From positions 19,942-83,941 of the forward strand of contig NZ_QZVR01000006.1 of assembly GCF_003660455.1 (NCBI RefSeq): DNA of 64,000 bases, written 5' to 3'. Both the position numbers and the translations under genes were made by a program. Of the stretch, positions 39,315 through 48,532 are shown in pieces. The stretch comes from Nocardioides ferulae (GTDB lineage: Bacteria > Actinomycetota > Actinomycetes > Propionibacteriales > Nocardioidaceae). Every line of letters starts with the position of its first letter. Within the stretch, counting starts at the first letter, position 1. A model generated the notes under the pieces. That model was not told the DNA's origin. It saw only the letters and a list, made by a program, of their open reading frames with translations, and ran no database searches.

Positions 39315-39320
39315 GGCCTC

Positions 39321-40235
39321 GTGACCGGCCCCGCGAACCCCGCCGACCTGAACATCCCCGCCGCCCCCGTCATCGACGGGGCCCGCCACCTGCACTCGGG
39401 CAAGGTGCGCGACCTCTACGAGCTGGAGACGGGACCGCACGCGGGCCTGCTGCTGATGGTGGCCAGCGACCGGATCTCCGCCTACGACTTCGTGCTCGAC
39501 ACCACGATCCCCGACAAGGGCGAGATCCTCACCCGGATGTCGCTGTGGTGGTTCGACCAGCTCGCCGACCTGGTTCCGCACCACGTGGTGTCCACCGATG
39601 TGCCCGCCGCCGTGCGCGGCCGCGCCGTCGTCTGTGAGCGGCTGGACATGTTCCCGGTCGAGTGCGTGGCGCGCGGCTACCTGACCGGCTCCGGCCTGGC
39701 CGACTACCGCGCCACCGGCGAGGTGTGCGGGCTGGCGCTGCCGCCCGGTCTCGAGGACGGCAGCCGGCTCCCGGAGCCGGTGTTCACACCCGCCACGAAG
39801 GCCGAGCTCGGCGACCACGACGAGAACGTCTCGTACGCCGCGGTGGAGGCCGCCGTGGGCGGAGAGATCGCCGCCGAGCTGCGGGGACTCACCCTCGAGG
39901 TCTACCGCCGGGCCGAGGGCGTGGCCCGGGAGCGCGGCATCATCCTGGCCGACACCAAGCTGGAGTTCGGCAGCCGTCCCGACGGCACGATCGTGCTCGC
40001 CGACGAGGTGCTCACCCCCGACTCGTCGCGGTTCTGGCCGGCGCAGGGCTGGCAACCGGGCCGCACGCAGCCGTCGTACGACAAGCAGATCGTGCGCGAC
40101 TGGCTCACCTCCGCCGAGTCCGGCTGGGACCGCACCACCGGCGAGGCCCCGCCGCCGTTGACGGCCGAGGTGGTCGAGCGCACCCGTGCCCGTTACGTCG
40201 AGGCCTACGAGCTGCTGACCGGCGAGCGGTTCTGA
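39321..40235 (+). CDS. purC: SAICAR synthetase
   Basis: Joins CAIR and aspartate with ATP in purine synthesis. 304 residues. SGKVRDLYEL and VASDRISAYDF at the N-terminus, VARGYLTGSG, ILADTKLEFG and LADEVLTPDSSRFWP are family signatures. The SRPBCC gene starts one base after its stop (TGAcATG), so the two are co-transcribed. Confidence 0.97.
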   Translation: MTGPANPADLNIPAAPVIDGARHLHSGKVRDLYELETGPHAGLLLMVASDRISAYDFVLDTTIPDKGEILTRMSLWWFDQLADLVPHHVVSTDVPAAVRGRAVVCERLDMFPVECVARGYLTGSGLADYRATGEVCGLALPPGLEDGSRLPEPVFTPATKAELGDHDENVSYAAVEAAVGGEIAAELRGLTLEVYRRAEGVARERGIILADTKLEFGSRPDGTIVLADEVLTPDSSRFWPAQGWQPGRTQPSYDKQIVRDWLTSAESGWDRTTGEAPPPLTAEVVERTRARYVEAYELLTGERF

Positions 40236-40236
40236 C

Positions 40237-40671
40237 ATGGCCGGCTGGGCCACCGGGACCGTGACGTTCCCGGTGCCGGCCGAGGCGGCGTACGACTATC
40301 TCGCCGATCCGCGCAACCGGCCTGCCTGGCAGTCGAGCCTGCGGCGGATCGAGGCGCTCTCCGGCACCGACGTGCGGGTGGGTCAGCGGTGGGTCGACGT
40401 CACCGTGCCCGGGCTGCGACCAGCCATGGAGACCACCGAGGCGGTCCGGCCGCGACGCTGGGCCGAACGCGGCACGTGGCGTGGGCTGTCGGCCGAGCTG
40501 ACGCTCGACTTCGCCCCGTCGGGCTCCGGCAGCACGGTCGGCTTCCGGTTCCGGGTCACCGGCCGGGGTCCCCTGGCGCCGCTGGCCCGACTGCTCACGC
40601 TCACGGCGGTGCCCGCGGTCCGCGGCGACCTGCGGCGCGCGGCGCGGCTCGCCGCGGCCGGCCGGAGGTGA
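40237..40671 (+). CDS. SRPBCC (START-like) family protein
   Basis: 144 residues with the polyketide-cyclase/dehydrase pattern: VTFPVPAEAAYDYLADPRNRPAWQSSL then a long beta sheet and a C-terminal helix. Binds a small hydrophobic ligand; ligand unknown. Tightly coupled behind purC, although no purine role is known for the family. Confidence 0.8.
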   Translation: MAGWATGTVTFPVPAEAAYDYLADPRNRPAWQSSLRRIEALSGTDVRVGQRWVDVTVPGLRPAMETTEAVRPRRWAERGTWRGLSAELTLDFAPSGSGSTVGFRFRVTGRGPLAPLARLLTLTAVPAVRGDLRRAARLAAAGRR

Positions 40672-40735
40672 CTGCCCGGCGGCGTCGACCGCTGAGTAGG
40701 TTGTTGCCACACCCACCCGTGATGGAGGCCACGCC

Positions 40736-42298
40736 TTGTCCACCTCGTACAACCTCTCTTCCCTGCTCGAGGACAGCGCGCGGAAGTACCCCGACCGCGA
40801 TGCCGTCGTCATCAACGACACCCGGCTGACCTACGCCCAGCTGAACGCGTTCGCGAACATGTGCGCGAACCTGCTGGTGGACCGCGGCGTCCGGCCGGGC
40901 GACAAGGTGGCGATCAGCTGCCCCAACCTGCCGTTCTTCTCGGTGGTCTACTTCGGCATCCTCAAGGCCGGCGCGACCGTGGTGCCGCTGAACGTGCTGC
41001 TCAAGGGCCGCGAGGTGGCCTACCACCTCAACGACTCCGACGCGAAGGCCTACTTCTGCTTCGAGGGCACCCCCGAGCTGCCCATCGGGCAGAACGGCTA
41101 CGAGGGGTTCCAGGCCGCCGAGGGCTGCGAGAGCTTCTTCGTGATCACCGCCGACCTCGGCGCCGCCTCGCCCATCGAGGGCACCGAGACCATGGCCGGC
41201 GCGATGCTGGCCCACCCCGCCGAGTTCGAGTCGGTGGCCACCGACGAGGACGACACCGCGGTCATCCTCTACACCTCCGGCACCACCGGCCAGCCCAAGG
41301 GCGCCGAGCTGCGGCACCGCAACATGCGCGACAACGCGCTGTCGAGCGAGGCGCTGTTCGGCGCGACCGAGGACCGTCCCGACACCTACCTGTGCGTGCT
41401 CCCGCTGTTCCACTCCTTCGGCCAGACCGTCTGCCAGAACGGCCCGTTCGCCTACGGCGGCACGATCGTGATGCTGCCCCGGTTCGAGCCGAACGCCGCG
41501 CTGCAGCTGATGCTCAAGGAGGGCATCACCTTCTTCGCCGGCGTCCCGACGATGTACTGGGAGCTGCTCGGGGCCCTCGAGGAGGGCGTCGACGTCACCG
41601 CGCTCAAGGAGAACCTGCGGGTCGCGGTCTCCGGCGGCTCCGCGCTGCCGGTCGAGGTGCACAAGGACTTCGAGCGCCGCTTCGGGGTGACCATCCTGGA
41701 GGGCTACGGCCTGTCCGAGACCTCCCCGGTCGCCTCGTTCTCGAAGTACGGCGAGCCGGCGCGCGTCGGCTCGATCGGGCTGCCGATCCCCGGCGTCGAG
41801 ATGAAGCTGATCGACCCGGAGTGGGGCGACATCGAGCCCGGCCCCGACGCGATCGGCGAGATCGCGATCAAGGGCCACAACGTGATGAAGGGCTACTACC
41901 AGCGCCCCGAGGCCACCGCCGAGGTGATCCGCGACGGCTGGTTCCGCTCCGGCGACCTGGCCCGCAAGGACGACGACGGCTGGTACTACATCGTCGACCG
42001 GGCCAAGGAGATGATCATCCGCAACGGGTTCAACGTCTACCCGCGGGAGATCGAGGAGGTGCTGATGAGCCACCCCGACGTGTCGCTCGCCGCGGTCATC
42101 GGCGTCCCCCACGAGATGCACGGCGAGGAGATCAAGGCGTTCGTCATCCTCAACCCGAGCGCCCAGGTCACCGCCGACGAGCTGGTCGGCTGGGCCAAGG
42201 AGCAGATGGCCAGCTACAAGTACCCGCGCATCGTCGAGATCGTCACCTCGCTGCCGATGACCGCCACCGGCAAGATCCTCAAGCGCGAGCTGAGCTGA
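40736..42298 (+). CDS. Long-chain fatty acid-CoA ligase
   Basis: ANL-superfamily enzyme that activates carboxylic acids with ATP and CoA. 520 residues from a TTG at 40736 (GGAGG 10 bases upstream; no better start fits the conserved N-terminus STSYNLSSLLEDSARKYPD). AMP-binding motif YTSGTTGQPKG begins at residue 179; GYGLSET, GDLARKDDDGWYYIVDR and the catalytic lysine in MTATGKILKREL follow. Exact chain length preference not readable. Ends before a palindromic repeat. Confidence 0.92.
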   Translation: MSTSYNLSSLLEDSARKYPDRDAVVINDTRLTYAQLNAFANMCANLLVDRGVRPGDKVAISCPNLPFFSVVYFGILKAGATVVPLNVLLKGREVAYHLNDSDAKAYFCFEGTPELPIGQNGYEGFQAAEGCESFFVITADLGAASPIEGTETMAGAMLAHPAEFESVATDEDDTAVILYTSGTTGQPKGAELRHRNMRDNALSSEALFGATEDRPDTYLCVLPLFHSFGQTVCQNGPFAYGGTIVMLPRFEPNAALQLMLKEGITFFAGVPTMYWELLGALEEGVDVTALKENLRVAVSGGSALPVEVHKDFERRFGVTILEGYGLSETSPVASFSKYGEPARVGSIGLPIPGVEMKLIDPEWGDIEPGPDAIGEIAIKGHNVMKGYYQRPEATAEVIRDGWFRSGDLARKDDDGWYYIVDRAKEMIIRNGFNVYPREIEEVLMSHPDVSLAAVIGVPHEMHGEEIKAFVILNPSAQVTADELVGWAKEQMASYKYPRIVEIVTSLPMTATGKILKRELS

Positions 42299-42353
42299 GG
42301 CGCGCAGGACCCGAGGCGGGGTAGCCGGGGTGGCCGTCGGCTGGGTGCGGCTT

Positions 42354-42431
42354 CATCACGGTATGCAGGCCAACCTGCACTTCCCTAGGTGTGCACGCCT
42401 GGGGAAGTGCAGGTTCGGCTGCATCCCTTGG
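42354..42431. repeat. Palindromic intergenic element, copy 1
   Basis: About 78 bases, largely self-complementary, between two convergent genes. It shares CTTCCCTAGGTGTGCA, TGGGGAAGTGC and CTGCATCCCTTG in the same order with the element at 54950. Confidence 0.85.
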
Positions 42432-42453
42432 GGAACCGACAGCCCCTGGCCGC

Positions 42454-42957
42454 CTACGCGAACGGGTCGGGCAGGGCGCCGGGCAGCTTCGCGAGGAGCT
42501 CGCGGGCCTGGGCGGCCACCTTGTGCTCGACGAGCACCTCGTAGCGGGTGGCGACCACCTGCGTCACGGAGGAGAAGTCGCGCTGGCCGCGGGTGAGGGC
42601 ATAGCCGACCAGGGCCCAGATCAACCCGAAGAGGGCACCGAACAGCAGGGTCGAGAGGATCAGCGTCACCGCGCCCTCCTCGGTGAACAGCGCGAAGATC
42701 AGCCCGATGAACAGGCCGAGCCACATGCCCGAGGCGAGGCCGCCGGCGGCGACCCGGCCGGTCGTCAGCCGGCCGGTGATCCGCTCGATCCGCTTCAGGT
42801 CGGTGCCGACGATGAGGCACTGCTCGACCGGGAACTTGTGGTCGGCGAGGAAGTCGACGGTCTTCTGGGCCGAGGCGTAGTCGTCGTAGATGGCCAGGGA
42901 CTGCGGGAACTGCAGCTTCAGCGGTGAGGTGGGCCCGGGTGGCTGCGACATGCTCAT
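42454..42957 (-). CDS. General stress protein 17M-like membrane protein
   Basis: 167 residues. N-terminal YflT/GSP17M-like domain (QSLAIYDDYASAQKTVDFLADHKF...CLIVGTDLKRIERITGRL), then two Gly-rich membrane helices (GLASGMWLGLFIGLIFALF and LLFGALFGLIWALVGYAL) and a basic/acidic tail. Related proteins rise under general stress; function unknown. ATG at 42957 has CACACT 6 bases upstream and also GGAGAC close by; an internal ATG two codons later is possible. Divergent from purS. Confidence 0.82.
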   Translation of the reverse strand: MSMSQPPGPTSPLKLQFPQSLAIYDDYASAQKTVDFLADHKFPVEQCLIVGTDLKRIERITGRLTTGRVAAGGLASGMWLGLFIGLIFALFTEEGAVTLILSTLLFGALFGLIWALVGYALTRGQRDFSSVTQVVATRYEVLVEHKVAAQARELLAKLPGALPDPFA

Positions 42958-42963
42958 GTCTCC

Positions 42964-42969
42964 AGTGTG
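42964..42969 (-). promoter_or_regulatory. -10-like box of the stress protein gene
   Basis: CACACT on the minus strand, 6 bases before the ATG at 42957. Fits NANNNT only. Three CGTG(T/A)GA half-sites lie between it and 43025. Confidence 0.35.
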
Positions 42970-43029
42970 CCGGGCGACCTCACACGCGTTCTCGACGCTT
43001 CTCACGCGGTGCAACCCGTGTGAAGTGAG

Positions 43030-43055
43030 GGGATCACCGGATATCCGGTGATCCC
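43030..43055. repeat. Perfect 26-bp palindrome upstream of purS
   Basis: GGGATCACCGGAT followed directly by its reverse complement ATCCGGTGATCCC. It lies in the divergent gap between the stress protein gene and purS, about 90 bases before the purS -10 box. Confidence 0.85.
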
Positions 43056-43140
43056 GCCAGCCCCGCCCCCCGCCACCCCTTCCTGCGGAAGTCGACCGTC
43101 CGTGCCGGCGGCCCGCGCCGGTCGGCGGGCGCCGCGCCCG

Positions 43141-43146
43141 TAGACT
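43141..43146 (+). promoter_or_regulatory. -10 box of the purSQ operon
   Basis: TAGACT; transcript start about 43153, leader near 40 bases ending in AGGAG before the purS GTG. Confidence 0.5.
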
Positions 43147-43192
43147 GGGCCGCGCACCCCCGCCTCGCAGACCCCGCTTCCAGGAGCCTCCC

Positions 43193-43492
43193 GTGCCCCG
43201 AGTCGTCGTCGACGTCATGCCCAAGCCCGAGATCCTCGACCCGCAGGGGAAGGCCGTCCTCGGCGCCCTGCCGCGGCTGGGGTTCTCCGGCGTCACCGGT
43301 GTCCGCCAGGGCAAGCGCTTCGAGCTCGAGGTGGCCGGCGAGATCACCGCCGAGGTGCTCGCCGCGGTGCACGAGATGGCCGAGAGGCTGCTGTCGAACC
43401 CGGTGATCGAGAACTTCACCGTCCACGTCGACGACGCGGTCGCCGAGCACCCGGGTGAGGTCGTCGAGGCGCACCAGGCGGACGCCCGATGA
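43193..43492 (+). CDS. purS: FGAM synthase subunit PurS
   Basis: Small subunit of the three-part FGAM synthase (PurS-PurQ-PurL), which carries ammonia between PurQ and PurL. 99 residues; [17 protein letters not shown] and the [12 protein letters not shown] segment are typical. GTG start with AGGAG upstream. The stop overlaps the purQ start (ATGA). Confidence 0.95.
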   Translation: MPRVVVDVMPKPEILDPQGKAVLGALPRLGFSGVTGVRQGKRFELEVAGEITAEVLAAVHEMAERLLSNPVIENFTVHVDDAVAEHPGEVVEAHQADAR

Positions 43493-44157
43493 AGGTCGGC
43501 GTCGTCACGTTCCCGGGCTCGCTCGACGACGTCGACGCGGTCCGCGCGGTGCGGGTGGGCGGCCACGAGGCGGTCGCGCTGTGGCACGGCGACCACGACC
43601 TGCGCGGCGTCGACGCGGTGGTGCTGCCGGGCGGCTTCTCCTACGGCGACTACCTGCGCTGCGGCGCGATCTCCCGGTTCGCCCCGGTGATGAGCGAGGT
43701 CGTCGAGGCCGCGCGGCGGGGCATGCCGGTGCTCGGCATCTGCAACGGCTTCCAGATCCTGTGCGAGTCACACCTGCTGCCGGGTGCGCTGATCCGCAAC
43801 GCCGAGCGCAGGTTCGTCTGCACCGACCAGCCGCTGCGCATCGAGAACAACCGCACCGCCTGGACCTCGGCCTACGCCGAGGGGCAGGAGGTCACGATCG
43901 TGCTGAAGAACGGCGAGGGTGGATTCGTGGCCGACGAGGCCACGCTCGACCGGCTCGAGGGGGAGGGGCGCGTGGTCGCCCGCTATCTGGGCAAGAACCC
44001 GAACGGCTCGCTGCGCGACATCGCCGGCATCACCAACGAGGCCGGCAACGTCGTCGGGCTGATGCCGCACCCCGAGCACTCCGTGCACACCCTCACCGGG
44101 TCGGGCACCGACGGGCTGGGCTTCTTCACCTCGCTGGCCGCGGCGGCGTTCGCATGA
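43489..44157 (+). CDS. purQ: FGAM synthase glutaminase subunit PurQ
   Basis: Class I glutamine amidotransferase that feeds ammonia to PurL. 222 residues. Nucleophile Cys in [10 protein letters not shown] (residue about 86), catalytic His and Glu in [10 protein letters not shown]. The ATG overlaps the purS stop and its own stop overlaps the next gene, so three genes are translated as one unit. purL itself lies 8.5 kb away. Confidence 0.96.
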   Translation: MKVGVVTFPGSLDDVDAVRAVRVGGHEAVALWHGDHDLRGVDAVVLPGGFSYGDYLRCGAISRFAPVMSEVVEAARRGMPVLGICNGFQILCESHLLPGALIRNAERRFVCTDQPLRIENNRTAWTSAYAEGQEVTIVLKNGEGGFVADEATLDRLEGEGRVVARYLGKNPNGSLRDIAGITNEAGNVVGLMPHPEHSVHTLTGSGTDGLGFFTSLAAAAFA

Positions 44158-44618
44158 GCGACACCGAGACCGCCGCCGGCCCGCTGCACCTGTTCCGCCG
44201 GGTCGCCGTCGCCGAGGCCGTGACCTGGGCGCTGCTGCTCACCGGCATGGTGCTCAAGTACGGCACCGAGACCACCGAGCTGGGGGTGCGGGTCTTCGGC
44301 ATGGTGCACGGCGTGGTCTTCATCGGCTACGTGCTGACCACCTTGCTGGTCGCGCTCGACCAGCGCTGGTCGGTCGCGCGCACCCTGCTGGGCCTGGCCG
44401 CCGCGGTGCCGCCGTTCGCCACCGTGCTTTTCGACCGGTACGCCGAGCGCCAGGGCGCCCTGGGCCGCTCCTGGCGGCTGCGGGCCGAGGCGCCCAGCGG
44501 CGCGTTGGAGCGGATCGCCGCGTGGCTGGTGCGGCACCCGCTGCACGGGGCCGCCGTGGGCGCGGTCGCGGTGGCGGCGCTCACCGGCGTCGCGCTGGTC
44601 GCCGGTCCGCCGGCCTGA
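44154..44618 (+). CDS. DUF3817 membrane protein
   Basis: 154 residues. DUF3817 core with three membrane helices ([57 protein letters not shown]) and the end FDRYAERQG; a fourth helix ([19 protein letters not shown]) is added after a linker. The ATG overlaps the purQ stop. Function unknown; in other actinobacteria the family is often near purine or RNA genes. Confidence 0.82.
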   Translation: MSDTETAAGPLHLFRRVAVAEAVTWALLLTGMVLKYGTETTELGVRVFGMVHGVVFIGYVLTTLLVALDQRWSVARTLLGLAAAVPPFATVLFDRYAERQGALGRSWRLRAEAPSGALERIAAWLVRHPLHGAAVGAVAVAALTGVALVAGPPA

Positions 44619-44676
44619 GCCGGCAGGCTCGACCACCCGGGGGCCTCGACCACCGGCAGAGCCGACCGCCTGAGCC

Positions 44677-46047
44677 CTACTTCGCGCCCCTCTTCAGCAT
44701 CTTCCAGGTGGCCGGGGCGGCGATGCCGGTCTGCTCGGCTCCGACCCGCTTCTGATAGGCGAGCAGGGCGTCGCGAGTGGCGGTGTTGAACACGCCCAGG
44801 GCCTTGACAGTGCCAGGAGAGGCGGCGTTGAGCGCCCGCTGCAGCCGCCGCACGGCGGATCCGGCCGAGCCGATCTTGAGCACCGGCGTCTCGCCGGCGA
44901 CCAGCAGCGAGACCCACTGTCGCTGGCTCCACGTCTCGCTGGCCTTCCAGCCCTTCGAGACCTGCCAGGCGTTGGCGGCGGCGAGCGTCTTCTTGGTGTA
45001 GCGGCCGTTGAGGTTGCCGGCATAGAGCCCCTGCTGCTGGAGCAGGCACTGCAGCGCGCGGACCCGGGCCTCCGGGAGATTCTCCTGGCCGAACTTCAGC
45101 ACCGGGTACTCCGGGAAGGCGAGCCCCACCCCATCGCAGTAGACCTCCTCGGGGGCGTAGGAGCCGCGGCCGACCTCGAGGTAGTTGCGGTCGATGTTGA
45201 TCGTCACGCCGCCCCAGGTCTCGTTGTGGCCGCCTTGGTACTGCTTGACCCGGCCGCCGGGGCGCCAGCCGTCGTTGCGGATGTAGGAGGTGGAGGTGTT
45301 CGCGATGCCGTCCCAGCGGGCGATCCAGATCATGTCGGGCAGCGTGAACGCCTCGGGCCGGTTCACCCGAGCCTCGTCGAGCGCCTTGATGCCGGAGCCG
45401 GCGCTGGAGTAGACCCCGGAGACGTAGTCGAGCTTGTGCAGGCCCTTGGTCCAGCTGCTGAGGAACTGCAGTGCGGACTCGCGGCAGTGGGTGTTGCTGT
45501 TGTCGTAGCCCTCGAGGTCGTACCAGAGCGTGCTGCCGGGAGCGATGCCCAGGTCCTGGGCCGCGGCGACGGCCTTGGTGGCCTCGGCGCGGCCCATCTT
45601 GCGGGCCCGCGGGTAGGTGCCCTTCTTGCCCGGCTTGGGGCTGATCTTGAAGTCGTCGTCGTAGCGGGGGAAGCGGGGCTGGCAGGAGGCCTGGGGGCCG
45701 AGCGTGATCGGGAGCAGTCGCCAGCCCTTGCGCAGCTGGGTGGAGACCCAGCGCTTGGAGAGGTTCGGCTGGTCGCGGCAGGCCCGCGAGTCGCCGGAGA
45801 TGTAGATGCCGACGGAGAGGAACGGGGAGTACTTCAGCCAGGTGTTCATCGCCTTCTGGGTGGGCGCCAGGCACTGGTCGAAGCCGTAGCCGGTGAAGTC
45901 GCCGGGGGTGACCACGGCGGTGGTGTCCCGCGGCTTCTCGCTGGTCTCGGCGGTGGCGCCGGCCGGGCCGGAGGCCGTGAGCGCCAGCGTCGCGGTCAGG
46001 CCCGCGGCCGCGAGTGCGCGCAGGGGACGGGTGAGAGGGCGGTGCAT
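44677..46047 (-). CDS. Secreted DUF1906 (glycoside-hydrolase-like) protein with peptidoglycan-binding repeats
   Basis: 456 residues from the ATG at 46047 (GGAG upstream). Signal peptide about 1-32. DUF1906/Rv2525c-like TIM barrel (about 45-290: GYGFDQCLAPTQKAMNTWL, LGIAPGSTLWYDLEGYD, IWIARWDG), then two or more peptidoglycan-binding-like helical repeats (VRALQCLLQQQGLYAGNLNG and VRRLQRALNAASPGTVKALG). Probably acts on or binds the cell wall. The promoter region holds a 20-base inverted repeat. Confidence 0.88.
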   Translation of the reverse strand: MHRPLTRPLRALAAAGLTATLALTASGPAGATAETSEKPRDTTAVVTPGDFTGYGFDQCLAPTQKAMNTWLKYSPFLSVGIYISGDSRACRDQPNLSKRWVSTQLRKGWRLLPITLGPQASCQPRFPRYDDDFKISPKPGKKGTYPRARKMGRAEATKAVAAAQDLGIAPGSTLWYDLEGYDNSNTHCRESALQFLSSWTKGLHKLDYVSGVYSSAGSGIKALDEARVNRPEAFTLPDMIWIARWDGIANTSTSYIRNDGWRPGGRVKQYQGGHNETWGGVTINIDRNYLEVGRGSYAPEEVYCDGVGLAFPEYPVLKFGQENLPEARVRALQCLLQQQGLYAGNLNGRYTKKTLAAANAWQVSKGWKASETWSQRQWVSLLVAGETPVLKIGSAGSAVRRLQRALNAASPGTVKALGVFNTATRDALLAYQKRVGAEQTGIAAPATWKMLKRGAK

Positions 46048-46099
46048 GACGACTCCAGACGACGGGGGCACAGATCACCCGAGGCTGCCGGGCGCCGTC

Positions 46100-46127
46100 A
46101 CCATAACCTCACCAGTCACAGCAGTAA
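46100..46127 (-). promoter_or_regulatory. Promoter of the DUF1906 gene
   Basis: Minus strand -35 TTACTG (46122-46127), 16-base spacer, -10 TATGGT (46100-46105). Leader of about 45 bases. The rest of the 319-base gap up to pta holds the inverted repeat at 46141 and the pta -10 box; nothing else was seen. Confidence 0.5.
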
Positions 46128-46140
46128 CAGCGGTTCGCGG

Positions 46141-46160
46141 GAACTACAGCTGTGTAGTTC
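46141..46160. promoter_or_regulatory. Inverted repeat upstream of the DUF1906 promoter
   Basis: GAACTACA-GCTG-TGTAGTTC, perfect 8-bp arms, 13 bases upstream of the -35 box. Suits an activator or repressor site; the protein is unknown. Confidence 0.5.
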
Positions 46161-46354
46161 GCCGGAGCATCCGTGCTGGTCAGCCAGGGGGTCAGGCAGG
46201 ATCGGGCGGGGTGAGGCGGCCTCGGCCACGGACACCACGTCGGCAGGTCGGGGATCGGCCTGAGGAGCCGATCCGGTGGGTCGGGCCTTGGTCTCTGGTC
46301 CGGGCCGGCTCGGGACTCAGGTCCCGACGAGGCGGGGCCCGCTGTCCCACCACC

Positions 46355-46360
46355 TACTGT
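46355..46360 (+). promoter_or_regulatory. -10 box of pta-ackA (leaderless type)
   Basis: TACTGT, 6 bases before the ATG at 46367. Confidence 0.6.
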
Positions 46361-46366
46361 CGTGCC

Positions 46367-48532
46367 ATGGGCAAGAGCGTCTACGTCACCACGCTCGAGG
46401 GCTACAGCGGCAAGTCCGCCGTGGCGCTGGGGCTCCTCGACGCGCTGTCGCGCCGGGTGCAGCGCGTCGGGGTCTTCCGGCCGATCGTCCTGGGTGACGC
46501 GGCCACCGGCGACCCCGGGCAGCGCGACTACGTCCTGGACCTCCTCGTCGCCCACGAGGCGGTCACCCTGGGGTACGACGAGTGCACCGGCGTCACCTAC
46601 GACGACGTCCACGCCGACCCGGTCGCCGCGCTCGACACCATCGTCGAGCGCTATCACCGGGTCGCCGACCAGTGCGACGCCGTCGTCATCGTGGGTTCGG
46701 ACTACACCGACGTGGGCAGCCCCACCGAGTTCGCCTACAACGCCCGGGTCGCGGCCAACCTCAGCGCGCCGGTCCTCCTGGTCGTCAACGGTGCCGACCG
46801 CTCGCCCGACGACGTCAAGGTGCTCGCCGACATGGCCGCGGGCGCGATCGCGGAGAACCACGCGTCGCTGTTCGCGGTCGTCGCCAACCGCGTCACCGAC
46901 CCCGACCTGTCCGGAGTCGTCCGCGCGCTGGCCCGCGACGGCGTCCCGGTCTACGCGCTGCCGGAGGAGCCGCTGCTGTCGGCGCCGACCCTGGCCGACC
47001 TGCTGCCGGTGTGCGGCGGGCGACTGGTCTCCGGCGACCCCGCCCTCCTCGACCGTGAGGTGCTGGGGGTGATGGTGGCCGGCATGACCATGCCGAACGT
47101 GCTCGACCGGCTCTTCGACGGGGTCGTCGTGGTCACCCCGGGCGACCGGCCCGAGGTGGTGCTCGGCGTGCTCATGGCCCACCTCTCGGCCGGGTTCCCC
47201 CAGGTGTCGGGCATCGTGCTCAACGGCGGCATCGAGCTGCCCTCGCAGGTGACCCGGCTGCTGGAGAGCGCCGGTGCGACGCTGCCGATCATCGCCACCG
47301 ACCTGGGCACGCAGGAGACCTCGACCGCGCTGACCTCGATGCGCGGCCGGCTGCGCAGCGGCTCGGGACGCAAGGTCGCCGCCGCGCTCAGCCTGTTCGC
47401 CCAGCACATCGACAGCGACGCGCTGCTCGACGGGCTCGACGTCGCCCGCACCACCGCGGTGACCCCCCTGATGTTCGAGCACCAGCTGATCGACATGGCC
47501 AGCGCCGACCGGCGCCACATCGTGCTCCCCGAGGGCGACGAGCCGCGGGTGCTCGCCGCGGCCGACCTGCTGCTGCGGCGCGGCGTCGCCGACCTCACCC
47601 TGCTCGGGGACCCGATCCGGATCACCGCCCAGGCCGCCAGCTGCGGCGCCGACATCACCGGGGCCACGCTGCTCGACCCGGAGACCAGCGAGCTCACCGA
47701 GCGCTTCGCCGAGGAGTACTACCAGCGGCGCCGGCACCGCGGCATCGACCGGGTCGAGGCCCGCACCGCCGCCGTCGACGTCTCCTACTTCGGCACGCTG
47801 ATGGTCGAGCTCGGGCTCGCCGACGGCATGGTCTCCGGCGCGGCGCACACCACCGCCCACACCATCCGCCCGGCGCTGGAGGTCGTGAAGACCGTGCCCG
47901 GGGTCTCGGTGGTCTCCTCGGTGTTCTTCATGTGCCTGCAGAACCAGGTGCTCGTCTACGGCGACTGCGCGGTCAACCCCGACCCGACCGCCGAGCAGCT
48001 CGCCGACATCGCGGTCTCGTCGGCGGCGACCGCGTCGGCGTTCGGCATCGAGCCCCGCGTCGCGATGCTGTCCTACTCCACCGGAAGCTCCGGCGCCGGC
48101 AGCGACGTCGAGAAGGTCTCCGCCGCCACCGAGCTGGTCCGGGCCCGTGCCCCGCACCTGCTGGTGGAGGGGCCGATTCAGTACGACGCCGCGATCGACC
48201 CCTCGGTGGCCGCGACCAAGCTCCCCGGCTCGCAGGTCGCCGGACAGGCGACCGTGTTCGTCTTCCCCGACCTCAACACCGGCAACAACACCTACAAGGC
48301 GGTACAGCGCTCCGCCGGTGCGGTCGCGATCGGGCCGGTGCTGCAGGGGCTGCGCAAGCCGGTCAACGACCTCTCCCGGGGCGCCACCGTGCGCGACATC
48401 GTGAACACGGTCGCGATCACCGCGATCCAGGCCCAGCAGCTCGACCAGCAGCTCGACCAGCAGGTCGGTCAGCAGCTCGACCAGCCCGTCGACCAGCGGG
48501 CTGGCCACCCCGAGCCGGAGGCGGTCCGATGA
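46367..48532 (+). CDS. pta: Phosphate acetyltransferase, long form
   Basis: Converts acetyl-CoA and phosphate to acetyl phosphate. 721 residues. N-terminal P-loop/CobB-like domain (TLEGYSGKSAVALGLLDAL), DRTGG domain in the middle (VLGVMVAGMTMPNVLDRL), and the catalytic PTA_PTB domain from about 385 (LPEGDEPRVLAAADLLLRRG, GLADGMVSGAAHTTAHT). The last 30 residues are a low-complexity tail of QQLDQQ-type repeats. The stop overlaps the ackA start (ATGA). Confidence 0.96.
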   Translation: MGKSVYVTTLEGYSGKSAVALGLLDALSRRVQRVGVFRPIVLGDAATGDPGQRDYVLDLLVAHEAVTLGYDECTGVTYDDVHADPVAALDTIVERYHRVADQCDAVVIVGSDYTDVGSPTEFAYNARVAANLSAPVLLVVNGADRSPDDVKVLADMAAGAIAENHASLFAVVANRVTDPDLSGVVRALARDGVPVYALPEEPLLSAPTLADLLPVCGGRLVSGDPALLDREVLGVMVAGMTMPNVLDRLFDGVVVVTPGDRPEVVLGVLMAHLSAGFPQVSGIVLNGGIELPSQVTRLLESAGATLPIIATDLGTQETSTALTSMRGRLRSGSGRKVAAALSLFAQHIDSDALLDGLDVARTTAVTPLMFEHQLIDMASADRRHIVLPEGDEPRVLAAADLLLRRGVADLTLLGDPIRITAQAASCGADITGATLLDPETSELTERFAEEYYQRRRHRGIDRVEARTAAVDVSYFGTLMVELGLADGMVSGAAHTTAHTIRPALEVVKTVPGVSVVSSVFFMCLQNQVLVYGDCAVNPDPTAEQLADIAVSSAATASAFGIEPRVAMLSYSTGSSGAGSDVEKVSAATELVRARAPHLLVEGPIQYDAAIDPSVAATKLPGSQVAGQATVFVFPDLNTGNNTYKAVQRSAGAVAIGPVLQGLRKPVNDLSRGATVRDIVNTVAITAIQAQQLDQQLDQQVGQQLDQPVDQRAGHPEPEAVR

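Noticed and set aside
46048..46366. c-di-AMP (ydaO-type) riboswitch before the cell-wall gene
   Set aside because: The conserved core segments could not be found; the predicted leader is only about 45 bases.
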